Counted from the first letter of the stretch, positions 39,701-54,700 are shown. The stretch is DNA of 64,000 nt from Acanthopleuribacter pedis (GCF_017377855.1 NZ_JAFREP010000010.1:62001-126000); one strand, 5' to 3'. Notes: generated from the letters alone by a model not told the origin. A program made the numbers and translations.

Positions 39701-42700
39701 GGTACCGCCACCGCGCCGGTCCGTCAAAAAAGCCAGGCAAAAGCGGCCCCCGGCGACGTGGCCGTCGTCGGCATGGGTGGTTCCTTCCCCGGCGCCGCCG
39801 GATTCCACGATTTCTGGCAAAAAATCCTCGCCGGCAAAGATCTGATCGGCGAATATCCCGAACCTCGCCGATCCTCCGTGTACGCGACCTATGCCCGTGA
39901 GGTCGGCGACCTGGGCGGGTTGTACGGCGGTTTCATCAACAACGCCGACCGCTTCGACGCCGATTTCTTCCAATACGGTCGTGAAGAAGTGATGGCGATG
40001 GACCCGCAGCAACGCCTGTTCCTGGAGGCGACCTGGTCCATGTTCGAGGACGCCGGTTACGATCCCCTCGGTTTTGCCGAGCAGAACATCGGCGTCTACG
40101 TCGGTGCCTTGGGCAACGATTACCGCGCGTTCCTGGAAGATTGCGCATACCCCATTTCCATGGTCCACGAGGGGACCGGCGCCTCGCTGGCGGGCATCGC
40201 CAACCGCACCTCGTATTTCTATAACCTCAACGGCCCCAGTCAAATCGTCGACACCGCCTGTTGCAGTTCGCTCTATGCGGTCGACATGGCCGCCAAGGCG
40301 ATTCAGGACGGGCGCTGTAGCGCGGCCGTCGCCGGCGGCGTCAGTTTCATTTGCACCGCGACCGGTTACCACATGTACAACGCCATGGATTACCTCTCCA
40401 AAGATTGGCGCTGCAAAACCTTCTCCGACGAGGGCGACGGCTGGGCCAAAGGCGAAATGGTGGCGGCGGTCTACCTCAAACCCTACGCCGACGCCCTGCG
40501 CGACGGCGATTCGGTGTACGGCGTGATCCGCGGCGGCGGCACCAACCACGGTGGTCGCGCCTTTTTCTACACCCAACCCAACAACAGCAAACACGTGGCC
40601 CTGATCAAACAGGTCTACCGCGAGGCCGACATCGACCCGCGCGATCTGGCCTACATCGAAGCCCACGGCTCGGGCACCAAAATGGGCGACGCCCTGGAAT
40701 ACAACGGCATGGCCCGCGCGCTCAAGGAACTGACCCGCGAGGCCGGACTTGATCCCCTTGAAAAACACTGTGGCGTGGGTTCGATTAAATCCAACATCGG
40801 CCACACCGAGGCCGCCGCGGGCATTGCCGGTTTGCTGAAGGCGTTGATGGTCCTGCACCACAAGGAAATCCCCGCCTCGCTGCACATCAACCGCGTCAAC
40901 GAGAACCTCAACCGTCGCGGCCCACTGTACTTGAACCGCGAACGGCGGGATTTGCCGCCCGCTCGGGTTCCGGGCCAAGCGCGCTACGCGGGCGTGCATT
41001 CCTTTAACTTCTCCGGCGCCACGGTTCACGTCCTGTTGTCGGAGCACCTGGAAACCCGCGATCTCAACCGGGCTTTACCGCTAACCCGTTACCCGGTTTG
41101 CCTCTCCGCGCGCACCCCGGCCGCGTTGATGCAACGCTGTCGCGAACTGGCCGATTTCTTGGCCGACCGGCCCGACTTCGACACCTGTTTTGACCGGGTG
41201 GTCGCCACGCTCAACCGCTCCCGTTCCGGTTTGTCGGTACGGCTCGGCTTGGAAGTAAGCTCGCGCGCGGATTTGGTCGCGCAACTGCGCGCCTTACCCG
41301 CGCAACCGGTTGACGGCGCGGGCCTACGTTACGGACGGGCCCCCAAAAAGGCGGCGCGCGTCCAACCGCCCGCCTTGGGTGACGACACCATCGCCGAACT
41401 CATTGACCAATGGCTGCACAATCCCCGTTTCGACTGGGGCGCGATCCTCGATCCCTTCGGCCTGGTCAAGGTACCGCTGCCGACCTACCCCTTTGAACAC
41501 GAGGTCTCCTACTTCCCCGGCGGCGACGGCACCCAACCGGGTCGCAAAGCGGCGCCGCAAGCCACCTTCACCGAGGCGCCCGCCTCGGTAACGCCCGCGG
41601 CCCTCGCCTCGGCCCGAGCGACGTTTGCCCCGGCCCAAGCGACTTTTGCCCCGGTCACGGCCGGCGCGGATTCAGCCGAGCCGGCAGGGACCGACAGCGA
41701 CCTGGACCAGGGCTTGCGCCGCATCTTCGCCGAACTGCTGGCGGTCCCGATCACGGAGATCGATTTGGAAACCGGCGTCAGTGAATTCGGCTTTGATTCG
41801 CTGAAAATCGTCGCTTTGTCGGATGCAATCAACGCGCGTTTCGGGCTCAAAACCCATCCCCCCGATATGTTTGATTTCGCCACCCCGGCCGAACTCGCCG
41901 CCTTCATCCGCGCGAAAGCCGACCCGCGCGCACTTGCGGCGCAAACCATGACCCCGCCACCCGTCCTCAAAGACGTCCCACCCTTCAAAGCGTTCCAAGC
42001 GACCAAACCGGTCACGGGTTCAGAACCCACACCCGCCGGCACAGCGCGCCCGGCGCAAACCGAAACACCACGCGAACCCGCACCCACCGGCGCCGCGCGC
42101 CCGGCGCAGACCGAAACGTCGCGTGGCACGGTTCCCGTGGCGATCATCGGCCGCGCCGGTCGTCTGCCAGGCGCCGCGGATTTGAGCGCGTTCTGGCACA
42201 ACTTGACGACCGGCCGCGACGGCATCGTGGAAATTCCCGCCGACCGCTGGGACTGGCGCGCCATTTACGGCGATCCCCAAAAAGAAGACAACAAAACGGA
42301 CGTGCGCTGGGGCGGTTTTATCGACGGCGTCGCCGACTTCGACCCGCTATTTTTCGGCATTTCGCCGCGCGAAGCCGAATTAATGGACCCGCAACAACGG
42401 CTGTTAATGACCTACGTTTGGCTGGCGATGGAAGACGCGGGTTACAGCAGCGCAACCCTGGCCGGCAGCAAAACCGGCATCTTCGCCGGCACGGCCGACA
42501 GCGGTTACTACAACCTGATCATGGCCGGCGACACCGCCATCGAGGGTTTTGGCGCCACCGGCTCGATTCCCTCCCTCGGTCCCAACCGCATGAGCTGGTT
42601 CCTCGACATCCACGGCCCGAGCGAACCCATTGAAACCTCTTGTTCCTCCTCACTGGTGGCGATCCACCGCGCCGCGACCGCCATTGCCGCCGGCGATTGT

Positions 42701-45700
42701 GACGCGGCCGTGGCCGGCGGGATCAACACCATCCTCACCCCGGAGCACCACATCGGTTTCAGCCGCGCGGGTATGTTGAGCAAAGACGGCCGTTGCAAAA
42801 CTTTCTCGGATCAAGCGGACGGCTACAGCCGCGGCGAAGGCGTCGGCATGGTGTTCCTCAAACCCCTGGCCGCGGCCGAGGCGGACGGCGACACCATTTA
42901 CGCGGTGATCCGCGGCAGCGCCGAAAACCACGGCGGTCGCGCGAGTTCCCTCACCGCGCCCAACCCCAAGGCCCAGGCCGACCTGCTCGTCGACGCCTAC
43001 CGCCGCGCCGGGGTGGATCCGCGCACGGTGACCTACCTGGAAACCCACGGCACCGGCACCAAATTGGGTGATCCCATTGAAATCAAAGGTTTGAAAAAAG
43101 CCTTTGCCACGCTGTACCGCGACGGCGGTTCCGCCACCCAGTCCGAACCCCACTGTGGTTTGGGCGCGGTCAAAACCCACATCGGCCACCTGGAAATGGC
43201 GGCCGGCATCGCCGGGCTACTCAAGGTGCTGCTGCAAATGGAGCACGGCACCCTGGTCGGCGACCTCCACCGCGACAGGGTGAACCCCTACATTGATTTG
43301 GACAGCAGCCCCTTCTACCTGCTCGACCAGAACCGCGCCTGGACCCGTTTGAAAAACGCTGACGGGCGGGAGATCCCGCGCCGCGCCGGGGTGAGTTCCT
43401 TCGGGTTCGGCGGGGTCAACGCCCACCTGGTGCTGGAAGAGTACCGCACGCCGCTGCCGGAAACGCGAGTAGCTAAAGTGCAAAAGCCGGCAGAAAAACA
43501 CCACTACCTACTCATTTCTGCCAAAAAAGAACGGGCCTTACGTGGCCAAGCCGCCAACCTCGCGGCCTTCTTGCGCGGCCAGGGTAATGGTTTGGATTTG
43601 GGCGATGTGGCGTACACACTGCAAACCGGCCGCGACGCCATGATCGAACGCCTCGCCCTGATCGCCGAAACGCCCGAAGATGCCGCGGCCCAACTGGAGA
43701 ACTGGCTCGCGGGCGAAACCGAGCTGTACCGCGGCCGCGCCGGCAAAGATCCCGCCCTTGACGACCTCCGCGACGCCTTGCCCACCTGGCTCGCACAAAA
43801 AGACGGGGAACGCCTGCTGCGTTATTGGGTGCGCGGGCTCGATCCCGATTGGTCGGTCCTCCACGCTGGAACCCCACGGCGTCGCGTCAGCCTGCCGCCG
43901 CGTGTGTTCGACAGCAAAAAATACTGGGCCGGCCCGGCCGCCGTCAGCGCATCGCCGGCAAGCCCAAGCGATGACAACCTGGTCTGGTTACCAGTTTGGC
44001 GCGAACAACCCCAAAAACCCGCCGCCTTGCCGGATGCCGATGAAACGGTGGTCCTGGTTTCCGCGCCCGACCATGGTTTGGCCGACGGCCTGGCACAACG
44101 GTTCGGTGATCGCTTGGTACGCCTGCAACCCGGACCGCAAACAACCATCGGCGACGGCAAAATCCGCACCTTCGGGAGCGCGGACCCCAACGGTTTTGCC
44201 ACCTGTCTTGCCGACCTCGGTCCCATCCAGCGCCTGGTGTTCCTGGCGCCGAACCATGCATCCGATCAGCAGCAACCGCAAGCCGTCCCATTGTTGCGGC
44301 TGCTGCGCGCCCTGCGCACCCACAACCCCGGCGCGCTCCACCTGCACGTGGTCACCCAGGACAACCATCCCCTGTACGACCCTGCCGCCGAGCCGGTCGC
44401 GGGCGGATTAACCGGCCTGTGCCACGCGGCGGCTCAGGGCGATCACCGCTTGCAACTCCGTCATGTCGATTTGTGCGGGGAGGAATTAACCGACACCAAG
44501 CGACACGCGGCCTTGATCGCGGCGATCCTGACCGAACCGCCCTGTGATCGCGGCGCGGTCACCCGTCTTCAGGACGGCGCGCGTTTCCGCCAACGCTTCG
44601 TGTCCTTTGACCTGCCCGCGCTATCCGGCCTACGCCGCGGCGGCGCGTACCTGATCGCCGGTGGCGCCGGCACCGTGGGAAGCGCGGTCACCCGTTGGCT
44701 GCATCGCGAGGTGGACGCGCGGGTGATTTGGTTCGGCCGCCGTCCCGCCGACGATCCCGAACTGCGGCGTCACATGGCCGGCTTCGACGGGCGCCTGTCC
44801 TACCACCAGGCCGACGTCACCGATCCGGCCGCGCTCCAAACCGCGCTCGATGCCGTCCGCTCCGATGTGCCCGTCCTGCACGGCGCGGTGTTTTCCAGCA
44901 TTGTGTTCGATCACAACAACCCGGTCGCCACCACCACCGAGGCCGACTTCCGCCGCATTCTCGAGGTTAAAACCCAAGGTACGATCAACTTTTACCAAGC
45001 CCTGCGCGGGCATCAGCTCGATTTCCTGTGTTTCTTTTCCTCCGCGCAAAACTTTGCCTTCTCCGGCGCCGCCCATCTCTCGGCCTACGCCGCCGGCATC
45101 ACCTTCGCCGACACCTATGTCGCCTCACTTCAGGGCAAAGCCCCCTTCCCCGTCGGCTGCATCAACTGGGGTTTCTGGCAGGCCGAAGCGGATCATGGCG
45201 CCTCTGGTGTTTCCGACGGAAGCACTGGATCCGGCGGATTTGGAAGTAGCGCCGGCGCGCTGACGCACGGCGAAGGCGCCGCCACCTTCGCCCACTTCAC
45301 CCACTTGTTGCAACAGGGCACCACTTGGCGAATCCTGTGCCTGCGCACAACCGAACCAGTGCGGCGGTTGATGGGTGTGCTCGATGAAACGGCCCGCCTC
45401 GGCAAAGCGGCCCCGTCCGTGGTACTGCCTCCCACCAAAGCCATCCAGGTCGCCGCCCCGGTTAATGGCGAGGATTTCGAAACCTGGATGGCGGAGAAGC
45501 TGCTTCATCAATTGCGCAAGCTGGACATCCTAAAACCCAACCAACCAGCGGCCGCGGCCGAAACCCTGCGCCAACGCGCCGGCATTCGCGACGAACACCG
45601 GCGCTGGTGGCGGGAGAGCCTGTTGTTCCTCAAACACCACGGCCTGATTCAGGTGGTTGACGGTCAGATCACGGCACCCAACGCGGCAGACACAGCCGCG

Positions 45701-48700
45701 CACCAAGCGGAGCACACCCCATTCCCCGCGCGGTTGCACGCCCAAGCAGCATTGGCGGGCGAATGCCTGGAGGCGTTGCCAGACGTATTGACCGGCGCCG
45801 TTCCCGCCACCGATGTGCTGTTCCCCAAGGGGTCGCCGGCCAAGGTCGAAGCGATTTACGCGGCGGATGCGCTCTCCAAAACCATCAACCGCTTGCTCGC
45901 GGACCAGGTCGCGACCTACCTGGACCAACGCCTGCAAACCGAACCGCGGGCCCGCTTCAACCTCATCGAAATCGGCGCGGGCACGGGCGGCACCACGGCG
46001 GCGATCCTGCCAAAACTGCAACCTTTTGCCGCCCACATCGACGAATACCGCTACACCGACCTGTCCCAAGCCTTTCTGATGCACGCGGACACCCACTTCA
46101 CCCCGGATTACCCCTTTGTCAAAGGCGGCATCCTCAACATCGAACAACCACCCGAACAACAAGGTTTCCAAGCCGGCGGCTACGATATCGTCATTGCGGC
46201 CAACGTGCTCCACGCCACCCGCGCCATGCGCACCACCCTTGCCCACGTCAAAGCCTTGCTCCGTCCCAACGGGATGCTGTTCCTCAATGAAATCAGCGGC
46301 CATTCCCTGTTCGCCCATCTTACCTTTGGTCTGTTGGAAGGTTGGTGGCGCTACCAAGACACAAACCTGCGCATTCCCGGCAGTCCGGGACTCGCCCCCA
46401 AATCCTGGCTACGCGTACTTCATGAGTCTGGATTTAATGGTGTTAGCTTTCCGGGCGAGGTTCTCCATGACCGTGGCCTGCAGGTGGTGGTCGCCCGGAG
46501 CAACGGCCTGTTTCAAACCCACCCCGAAACCCCGCCGGCGGCCGAAACGAGGGTGACCGCCAAAACCCAGGTGCCTTCAACGACCAAAGCCGCGCACACC
46601 CGAGCCGCGCGACCCGCGTGCAAACAGACCGGAACCGGCGCCAACGCGAAGCAAGCCCAGGGGGCCGCGGCGGCCCTGATCCGCGACAGCCTCGCGGAAA
46701 CCATGAAACTGGAACCTGCCGAAATCGAGGGCGACATCGCTTTTTCCGAGTACGGGGTCGACTCAATCCTCGGCGTGGGTTTTGTCAACCGCATCGCGGA
46801 AACGCTCGACATCCAGCTCAACACGGCGATCCTGTTCGACTACGCCAACACCGATACGCTCGCCGCTCATTTGGCCGAACAACACGCGGACCGTTTCGCG
46901 CCCACGGCACCCAGCGAACCGACACCTCCCCAAACACCTGAAACCCTAAGCATTGAAGGTCCGCTCACCGTCGCACGCCCCGCGCGCCAAGCCTCTCCAA
47001 TTCCGGCCGAGGAGGAAATCGCCGTAATCGGCATGTCGGGCCAATGCCCAGGTGCCCGCGATCTCGATACCTTTTGGCACAACTTGGTAAACGGCGTCGC
47101 CAGTGGCGACTCTGTCGGCTTTGCCGGCAATCCGGCGGACGGCACCCACCACGACGGGTTGTTGGAAGACCGCGCCTGCTTTGACCCGGTCTTTTTCCGT
47201 ATCGCACCGCGCGAGGCGGAATCCATGAACCCCCACCAACGCCTGGTGATGCAGGAAGGCTGGAAATGCCTGGAAAATGCGGGTTACAACCCCAAAAGCC
47301 TGGCCGGATCCCAGGTCGGCTTGTTCATCGGCGCCGAACCCAGCGCCTACTTCCACGAAACCTTTACCGGTTCCTCCGACTCGCTCGCCGCCTCGCGCCT
47401 CGCCTACTTCCTCAACCTGCACGGTCCGGCGCTGGTGGTCAACACGGGCTGTTCTTCCGGCGCCTCGGCAATTCACCTCGCTTGTGAGAGCCTGCGCTCC
47501 GGCGCATGCGAGATGGCCTTGGCCGGCGGCGTGTTTGCCGTGTTGGACCGGCGCCTGCTCGCCACCCTCGACGCGCTCGGCATGCTCTCGCCCAGCGGCC
47601 GTTGCCACACTTTCGACGCCGCGGCGGACGGCACGGTGTTTTCCGAGGGCGTGGCCCTGGTCGCCCTCAAACGACTGGCGGACGCGGTTGCCGACAGCGA
47701 TCCGATCCACGGCGTGATTACGGCCTCGGCGATGAACCAGGACGGCGCCGGCAACGGGCTCACCGCCCCGTCGGGTCCGGCCCAGGAACGCCTGATCGCC
47801 GACCTGTACCAGCGCAACGGCATCGATCCAGAAACCATCAGTTACGTGGAAGCCCACGGCACGGGCACCCGCCTGGGCGATCCGGTCGAGGCCAACGCCC
47901 TGGTGCGCGCCTTCCGCCGTTTTACCGACAAACAAGGTTTCTGCACGGTGGGCAGCGCCAAGGCCCACATCGGCCACACTTCCGCCGCGGCGGGTGCGCT
48001 CGGCCTGGTCAAAATTCTGCTCTCCATGAAACACCGCCTGTTGCCGGGGATGGCGGGTTTTAAGGAGCTGAATCCGTTGATTGATTTCGCGGGCAGCGCC
48101 TTTAAGGTCCAAAGCGAAACCACCCCTTGGCACGGCGCGCGCCTGACCGCGGCCATGAATTCCTTCGGGCACAGCGGCACCAACGTCCACCTGGTCGTTC
48201 GGGAAGCCGATCCGGTCCCCCGCGCGGTCGTTTCGGAAAAACCCCATTTAATCGTGGTTTCGGCGATGGACGCCGCGCGCCTGCGCGAAACCGCCGCCAC
48301 ATTGCGGGACGCCCTGCACGACGGTCTCAGCCTCGGCGATGTGGCCTACACGCTCCAGACCGGCCGCACCGCCATGAACCAACGACTGGCCATGGTGGTG
48401 CCCGACATCGCCACCCTAAAAACCCGATTAACCGCCTTTTGCCGCGGCGAGCGACCACCCGCGACCTGGTTCGGCCGCGCCGAAGCCGGCGCCGATGCCG
48501 TACCGGTAAGCGGCGACCTGGATCGCTTGGCCGCCGCCTGGGTTGCGGGTGGTGAGATTGCTTGGCAAGACCTGCACGGGGAAGAGCCGAGCCCACGCCG
48601 CATCCATTTGCCAGGCTATGCTTTTGCACGGGAACGGTACTGGCGGCCGGAGGAACAAGAAGCTTCGGTTCACCATAATCCCCGTGCCGTAGTCCAAACC

Positions 48701-51700
48701 GTTGAACCGCAACATCCCCCTGAGGAACAAGACGCGCCGGTTCACCAAAATTCCCTTTCCGTGGTCCAGTACTTTGAACCGCAATGGCGCCCGCAACCTG
48801 CCGTGCCGGAAGCCAACACGCCGGCGTTTACCCGTCGCATGCTGTTGTTGTGCGAAACCGACGGCGGTAACCGCCACCAGATCGAGGGCGCGGTTCGCTT
48901 GGAAGTCGGCGGCCAAGATCTCGCCGCCGATTACGAGGGTTTGGTGGGCCAAGTCTTCGACCAGGTTCGCGACGCCCTAACCCAACCCGGTCAAGGTGCC
49001 ACCTTAATGCAGGTGCTACTGGTGAGTGACAACCCCGAGCATCCGTTCCTGGGCTTGACCGGCCTGTTGCAAACGGCCCAATTGGAACAACCGGAACTGT
49101 ACGCGCAAATCATCTTAACGACGGCCGCGGATTTAGCGCGCCATGGCGAAAACGCGCGCCGCCCCTGGGACACCCTGGTTCGCTACGTCGCGGGACGCCG
49201 CGAGGTACTCCAGCCGGCGCCGGTATCAACCCATACCGAAACCACGCCCGACACCTGGCGGGAAGACGGGGTCTACCTAATCAGCGGCGGTCGCGGCGGC
49301 ATCGGCACCCTGCTGGCCCGTGAGATCAGCGCACGGGCGCCGCGGGCACGCGTGATCCTGGCCGGCCGCTCGCCGGCACCGCAAGGGGCGCAAGCGACCT
49401 GGACCCACAGAACACTGGACGTCGGCGACCGCGCGGCGGTCCAAAGCCTAATCGCACAAATCATCGCGGAACACGGTCGCCTCGACGCGGTGTTCCACGG
49501 GGCCGGCATCCTGCGCGACGCGCTGATTCGCAACAAAAACCGCGCCGACGCGGCGGTGCTCGCCGCCAAGGTTCGCGGCACCCTCAACCTGGATCAGGCC
49601 ACCGCGGCCCACGGCAGCAAACTGGTGTTGCTTTCCTCCACCGCCGCGGTGGTCGGCAACCCCGGTCAAAGCGATTACGCCGCCGCCAATGGGTTTATGG
49701 ACCACTACGCCGCGTGGCGCGCCGCCGCGGGCCGACGCATCCTTTCGCTGAACCTGCCCTACCTGCGCGAGGGCGGCATGCGGCTGGACAACACCGCGCT
49801 GGAAGCACTGCGCGCATTCACCGGCCTGGTTCCCCTCGAAACCCCCGACGCCCTGGCCGCACTGGGCGGTGCCTTGCAGCGTCAAACACCGCGCCTGCTC
49901 CTGCTCCACGGCGATCCCGCCCGATTCGCGCGCGATTACCTCACCGATCAACGCCAATCCCGGAACACCAAGGATCGCGCCGAAACCGAAACCGGAACCG
50001 AAACCGAACCCGCCGCGCTGCAGGCGGCCACGTTGGCCAGGCTAACCCAATTGTTCGCCGAGGTGACCCGCCTCGACACGGACCGCATCAACGCCCGCGA
50101 ACCCTTGGAACACTACGGCATCGATTCGCTCGTGATCACTTGGCTGAACCAAGCCCTGGAAAAAGCCGTGGGTCCGGTTTCCAGAACCCTGTTTTACGAA
50201 CACGGTACCCTGGACGCGCTAGCCACCCATTTGGCAAGCAAGCACCCGGCCGCCTGCGCGGCCTGGACCGGTGCCACCGCCGACATCCCGGCCGATGGGC
50301 CGCCCCCCGTCGCCAACAAGAACCCAACTTCCCCATCGCGCGTCCACAACGACCGCGGCCAAGCGATTGCCGTCATCGGCTTGAGCGGCCGGTATCCAGG
50401 CAGCGAGGATTTGGACGGTTTTTGGCAAACCCTGCTCAAAGCGGAACCGGTGATCAGCACCATCCCCGGCGACCGCTGGAACGCCGACGAGCATTTTTGT
50501 GCCGACCCCGGCCGCGCCGGCGCGCTCAAAAAAAGTTACAGCCGCTGGGGCGCCTTCCTCGACGATCCCTACGCCTTCGATCCCCTCTTTTTCAACCTGG
50601 CCCCGCGCGAGGCGGCGAGCATCGATCCCCAGGAACGGCTGTTCCTGCAAGCGGCTTGGCACGCGATGGAGGACGCGGGTTACGCCCCGTCCAAGCTCAC
50701 GGAGGAACAACGCCGCGCCACCGGCGTCTTCGCGGGCATCACCAAGCAAGGGTTCCAACTCTACTACGACCAGGACCCCGACGCCCTGCCGCTCACCTCC
50801 TTTGCCTCCCTCGCCAACCGCGTTTCCTACGCGCTGAACCTCAAAGGACCGAGCCTTCCCGTCGATACCATGTGTTCCTCCGGGCTGGTCGCGGTCCATG
50901 AAGCCTGCGCATACCTGCGCGGCGGACGCGGCCGACTGGCCCTCGCCGGCGGCGTGAACCTCTACCTGCATCCCGCCAACTACGCCGCACTCTCCGCCGG
51001 CATGATCATCGCCGATTCGGCCCACTGCCCCGCCTTTGAGAACGGCGGCCGCGGCTTCGTTCCCGGCGAAGGGGTTGGCGCGCTGGTGCTCAAACCGCTC
51101 GACGAGGCCCGTCGCGACGGCGACCCGATCTACGCGGTCATTCGCGGCAGCGCGGTCAACCACGGCGGCCGTACCCGCGGCTACACCGTGCCCAATCCCA
51201 ACCAACAGGCCGAGGTCATCCGCGCCGCGCTCGACGCGGCGGGCGTGGATCCCCGTTCGATCAGCTTCATCGAATCGGCCGCCAACGGCTCGCAAATGGG
51301 CGACGCCCTCGAAATGAGCGCCCTCACGCGGGTCTTCGGCAACCGCTCGGGCACCGCGGGCGCTTACCGCATCGGCAGCCTGAAACCGGTGATCGGCCAC
51401 GGCGAAGCAGTTTCGGGCATCGCCCAACTCACCCGCACCATCCTGGCCCTGCAACACCGGGTGCTGCCGCCGACCCCGCCGCGCGGCGAGCGCAACCCCG
51501 ACATCAATTTTGAGGACCTGCCCTTCCAACTTCACGACACACCGGCCCCGTGGGAAGCGGTCCTGGTCGACGGCGAAACAATGCCCTTGCGCGCCGGGGT
51601 GACCAGCATCGGCGCCGGCGGCGTCAACGCCCACCTCGTCGTCGAGGCGGCACCGCAAGCGGCCGACCCCCAAACCGTCTCGCCCGCGCCGGCCGTGTTC

Positions 51701-54700
51701 TTGCTCAGCGCGCATCGCCGCGGACGCCTGGAAACCTATGTCGATCTCTGGTTGCGGTTTCTGGAAAAGGACGCGGGCGATTTCGACGCCTTGCTGTACA
51801 GCCTGCAAAGCGGCCGCGAACCCATGGCCCATCGCCTCGCCGTGGTTTGCCCGGACCGCGCCGGCCTGATCAACCGCCTGCGCGCTTGGCGACGCGGCGA
51901 AACGGTCGCCGATTGCTTCGAAGGCCACCTCGAAACCACGGTCCCCACCGGCAGCGAAACCGCCCGCGATCCCTACGCCCTGGCCCGTGCCTGGGTCGCC
52001 GGCAAAAGCGCGAACTGGTCCCTTCCCGGCAAACCTCGCCGCGCCGGCCTCCCTCCTTATCCTTTTGCCGCCCAATCGATCCGCCTCAACGGCAACCCTG
52101 GAGAAAACATGGTTCACGAAAACAAAGCCGCCGAATTTTACAGCCACGGCACCGAGGGTACCGACGGCACCTTCCGCGAGGAATACCTCACTTTTGCGCC
52201 CTTCCCCGCCAAAGTACCGGGCTTTTCCATGACGCGCACCTGGCTGAACCCCGAGGCCCATCCCGAGCATTTCCAACTGTTAAAACAAAAACAGATCGAA
52301 CTGCGCCAGGTTTTGTTTTACCGCGAGGACTTCGGCGCCGTGCGACGCGTGCTTGATTTCGGCTGCGGCCACGGCACCGACGTAATCCAACTGGCCGCCG
52401 CCCATCCTCACCTGGAAACCCACGGCTACACCATCACCCGCGCCCAGGCCGAGTTGGGCAACCGCCGCATCAACCACATGAACCTGGGCGACCGCGCCCG
52501 CATCTACCACCGCAACAGCGCGGTCGACGCCTTCCCGGCCCGCTACGAGCTGGCTATCGGTATTGAGGTCAGCTTCCACATCCGCGACAAACAGGCCCTG
52601 TTCCGCAACCTCACGTCCGCCTTAACCGAGAGCGGGCACATCCTGCTAATGGACTTCATCGCCAACCTGCGCGGCCCGATTGTCGACGCCAAGGTGGAAA
52701 TCAGCATTCCCACCCAAAAGCAGTGGCTCCAACTGCTTGGCGATCACCATCTGGTCATCGATTCGCTGGTGGATGTCTCGCCCGAAATCGCCAACTACCT
52801 GCACGATCCCGGCTTTGAGGCCAACTTGGCCGGGTACGCCCCGGTCGTGGTCGATACCTTCCGCAACCACGTCAACCAATCCACGGCCCTGGAAAAAGGG
52901 TGGATCAGCTACAACCTAATCCGCCTGCGCAAGGACACGGGGATGGCGGCGGAAGAACGGGACCGCATCAACCGCGAAAAAATCGCGCGGCAAACGCCCT
53001 ACGCCGAGGCCCTTGCCGACATGCTACGCCGCAATCCCCAAGCCTATCCGGCGCGGCCGAACGCATCAACCACGGCGGTTGGTGCGCCCGCCGCCACCAT
53101 AGAAAACGAGGTGGTCGGGATCTTCGCCCGCATCCTCGGCATCCCGGCAACCGAGATCCGCGAAATCGGGAACTTCCACCAAATGGGCCTGAACTCGGTG
53201 AACGCGGTCGAACTGCTGGAAGCCCTGAATACCCGCTACGATCTCGCGTTACCCACCAGCCTGGTGTTTGACTGTCCCAGCATCAAAGCGCTGACCAAGC
53301 ACCTCGCGCCCCTGGTCCCCGCGCAAAAGGTCGCGACGCCGCGGTCGAACCAGCCCCGCACCCCCATCGTCGCAGCAGACCGCGAAGCAGGCCGCGAAGC
53401 AACGCCGCCACCCACACCCCACCGCGACCAACACGACCCCATCGCGATTGTCGGCATGGCCTGCCGCAGCGCGGGCGCGGACAACAGCGAGGCTTTCTGG
53501 GAACTGATCCGCGACGGCCGCGATTGCGTCGGCGCCGTCACCAACCCGGCCTGGCAACAGTTCTTCCGCGATCAGGGCGCGGGCGATTTCCCCTTCCATT
53601 ACGGCGCCATCGACCATCCCAACCACTTCGATTCGTTGTTTTTCCGCATCTCGCCCAAGGAGGCGGCGGCGATGGACTGCACCCAGCGCATTTTGTTAGA
53701 GGAGAGTTACCACGCGCTGGAAAACGCGGCCGAAAACCCCGCGGCCCTCGCGGGCAAAAAGGTCGGCGTTTACATCGGCACCTGCGGCGAAAGCGCCCCG
53801 GTCCACGAGGATTTTAGCCATTTCGCCATGCTCGGCACGGACGACAGCATTTTGGCCGCGCGCCTCTCCTTTTTCCTCGATCTCAAGGGCCCGGCGCTGG
53901 CGATCAACACCGCCTGTTCCTCCTCACTCACCGCCATCGACCTCGCGTATAAGGCGTTGCGCCACGGCGAGGTGGATTTGGCGTTGGCGGGCGGCATCAG
54001 CATTTGGGGCGATCCCAACATTTTCCTCTCGATGCGCAATGCCGGCATGCTCTCACCCAGCGGCCGCTGTCGCCCCTTCGACGACGGCGCCGACGGCATC
54101 GTCGTCGGCGACGGGGTCGGCGTGGTCGTGCTCAAACGGTTGTCCGACGCACAACGGGACGGCAACCCGATCCACGCGATCATTCGCGCCTCGGACACCA
54201 ACCAAGACGGGCTCACCTCCGGCATCACGGTTCCGGGTTATTTGGCCCAAAGCCGCTTGCAACGCGACGTTTACCAACAGGCCGGCATCAACGTGGAAGA
54301 GATCGGTTTGATCGAAGCCCACGGGACCGGCACCCGCCTGGGCGATCCGGTGGAGATCCACGGCCTGACCGACAGTTTTTCGGTCACCGAACAAAAACGC
54401 TTCTGCGCCATTGGCTCGGTGAAAGGCAACATCGGCCACACGGCAGCGGCGGCCGGGGTCTTGAGTGTGATCAAGGTGTTGCAGGCGCTGAAACACCGCC
54501 AACTGCCGCCAACGATTCATTTTGACCGCGAAAACCAACACATCGACTTCGACAAAAGCCCGGTTTACGTGAACACCGTGCTGCAGGATTGGCCGGCCAA
54601 CCGCCGCGGGACCCGCCTCGCCGCGGTCAGTTCCTTCGGGTACAGCGGCACCAACGCCCACCTGCTGTTGGAAGGCTACAATCAGCCGGTATCCGCCGCC

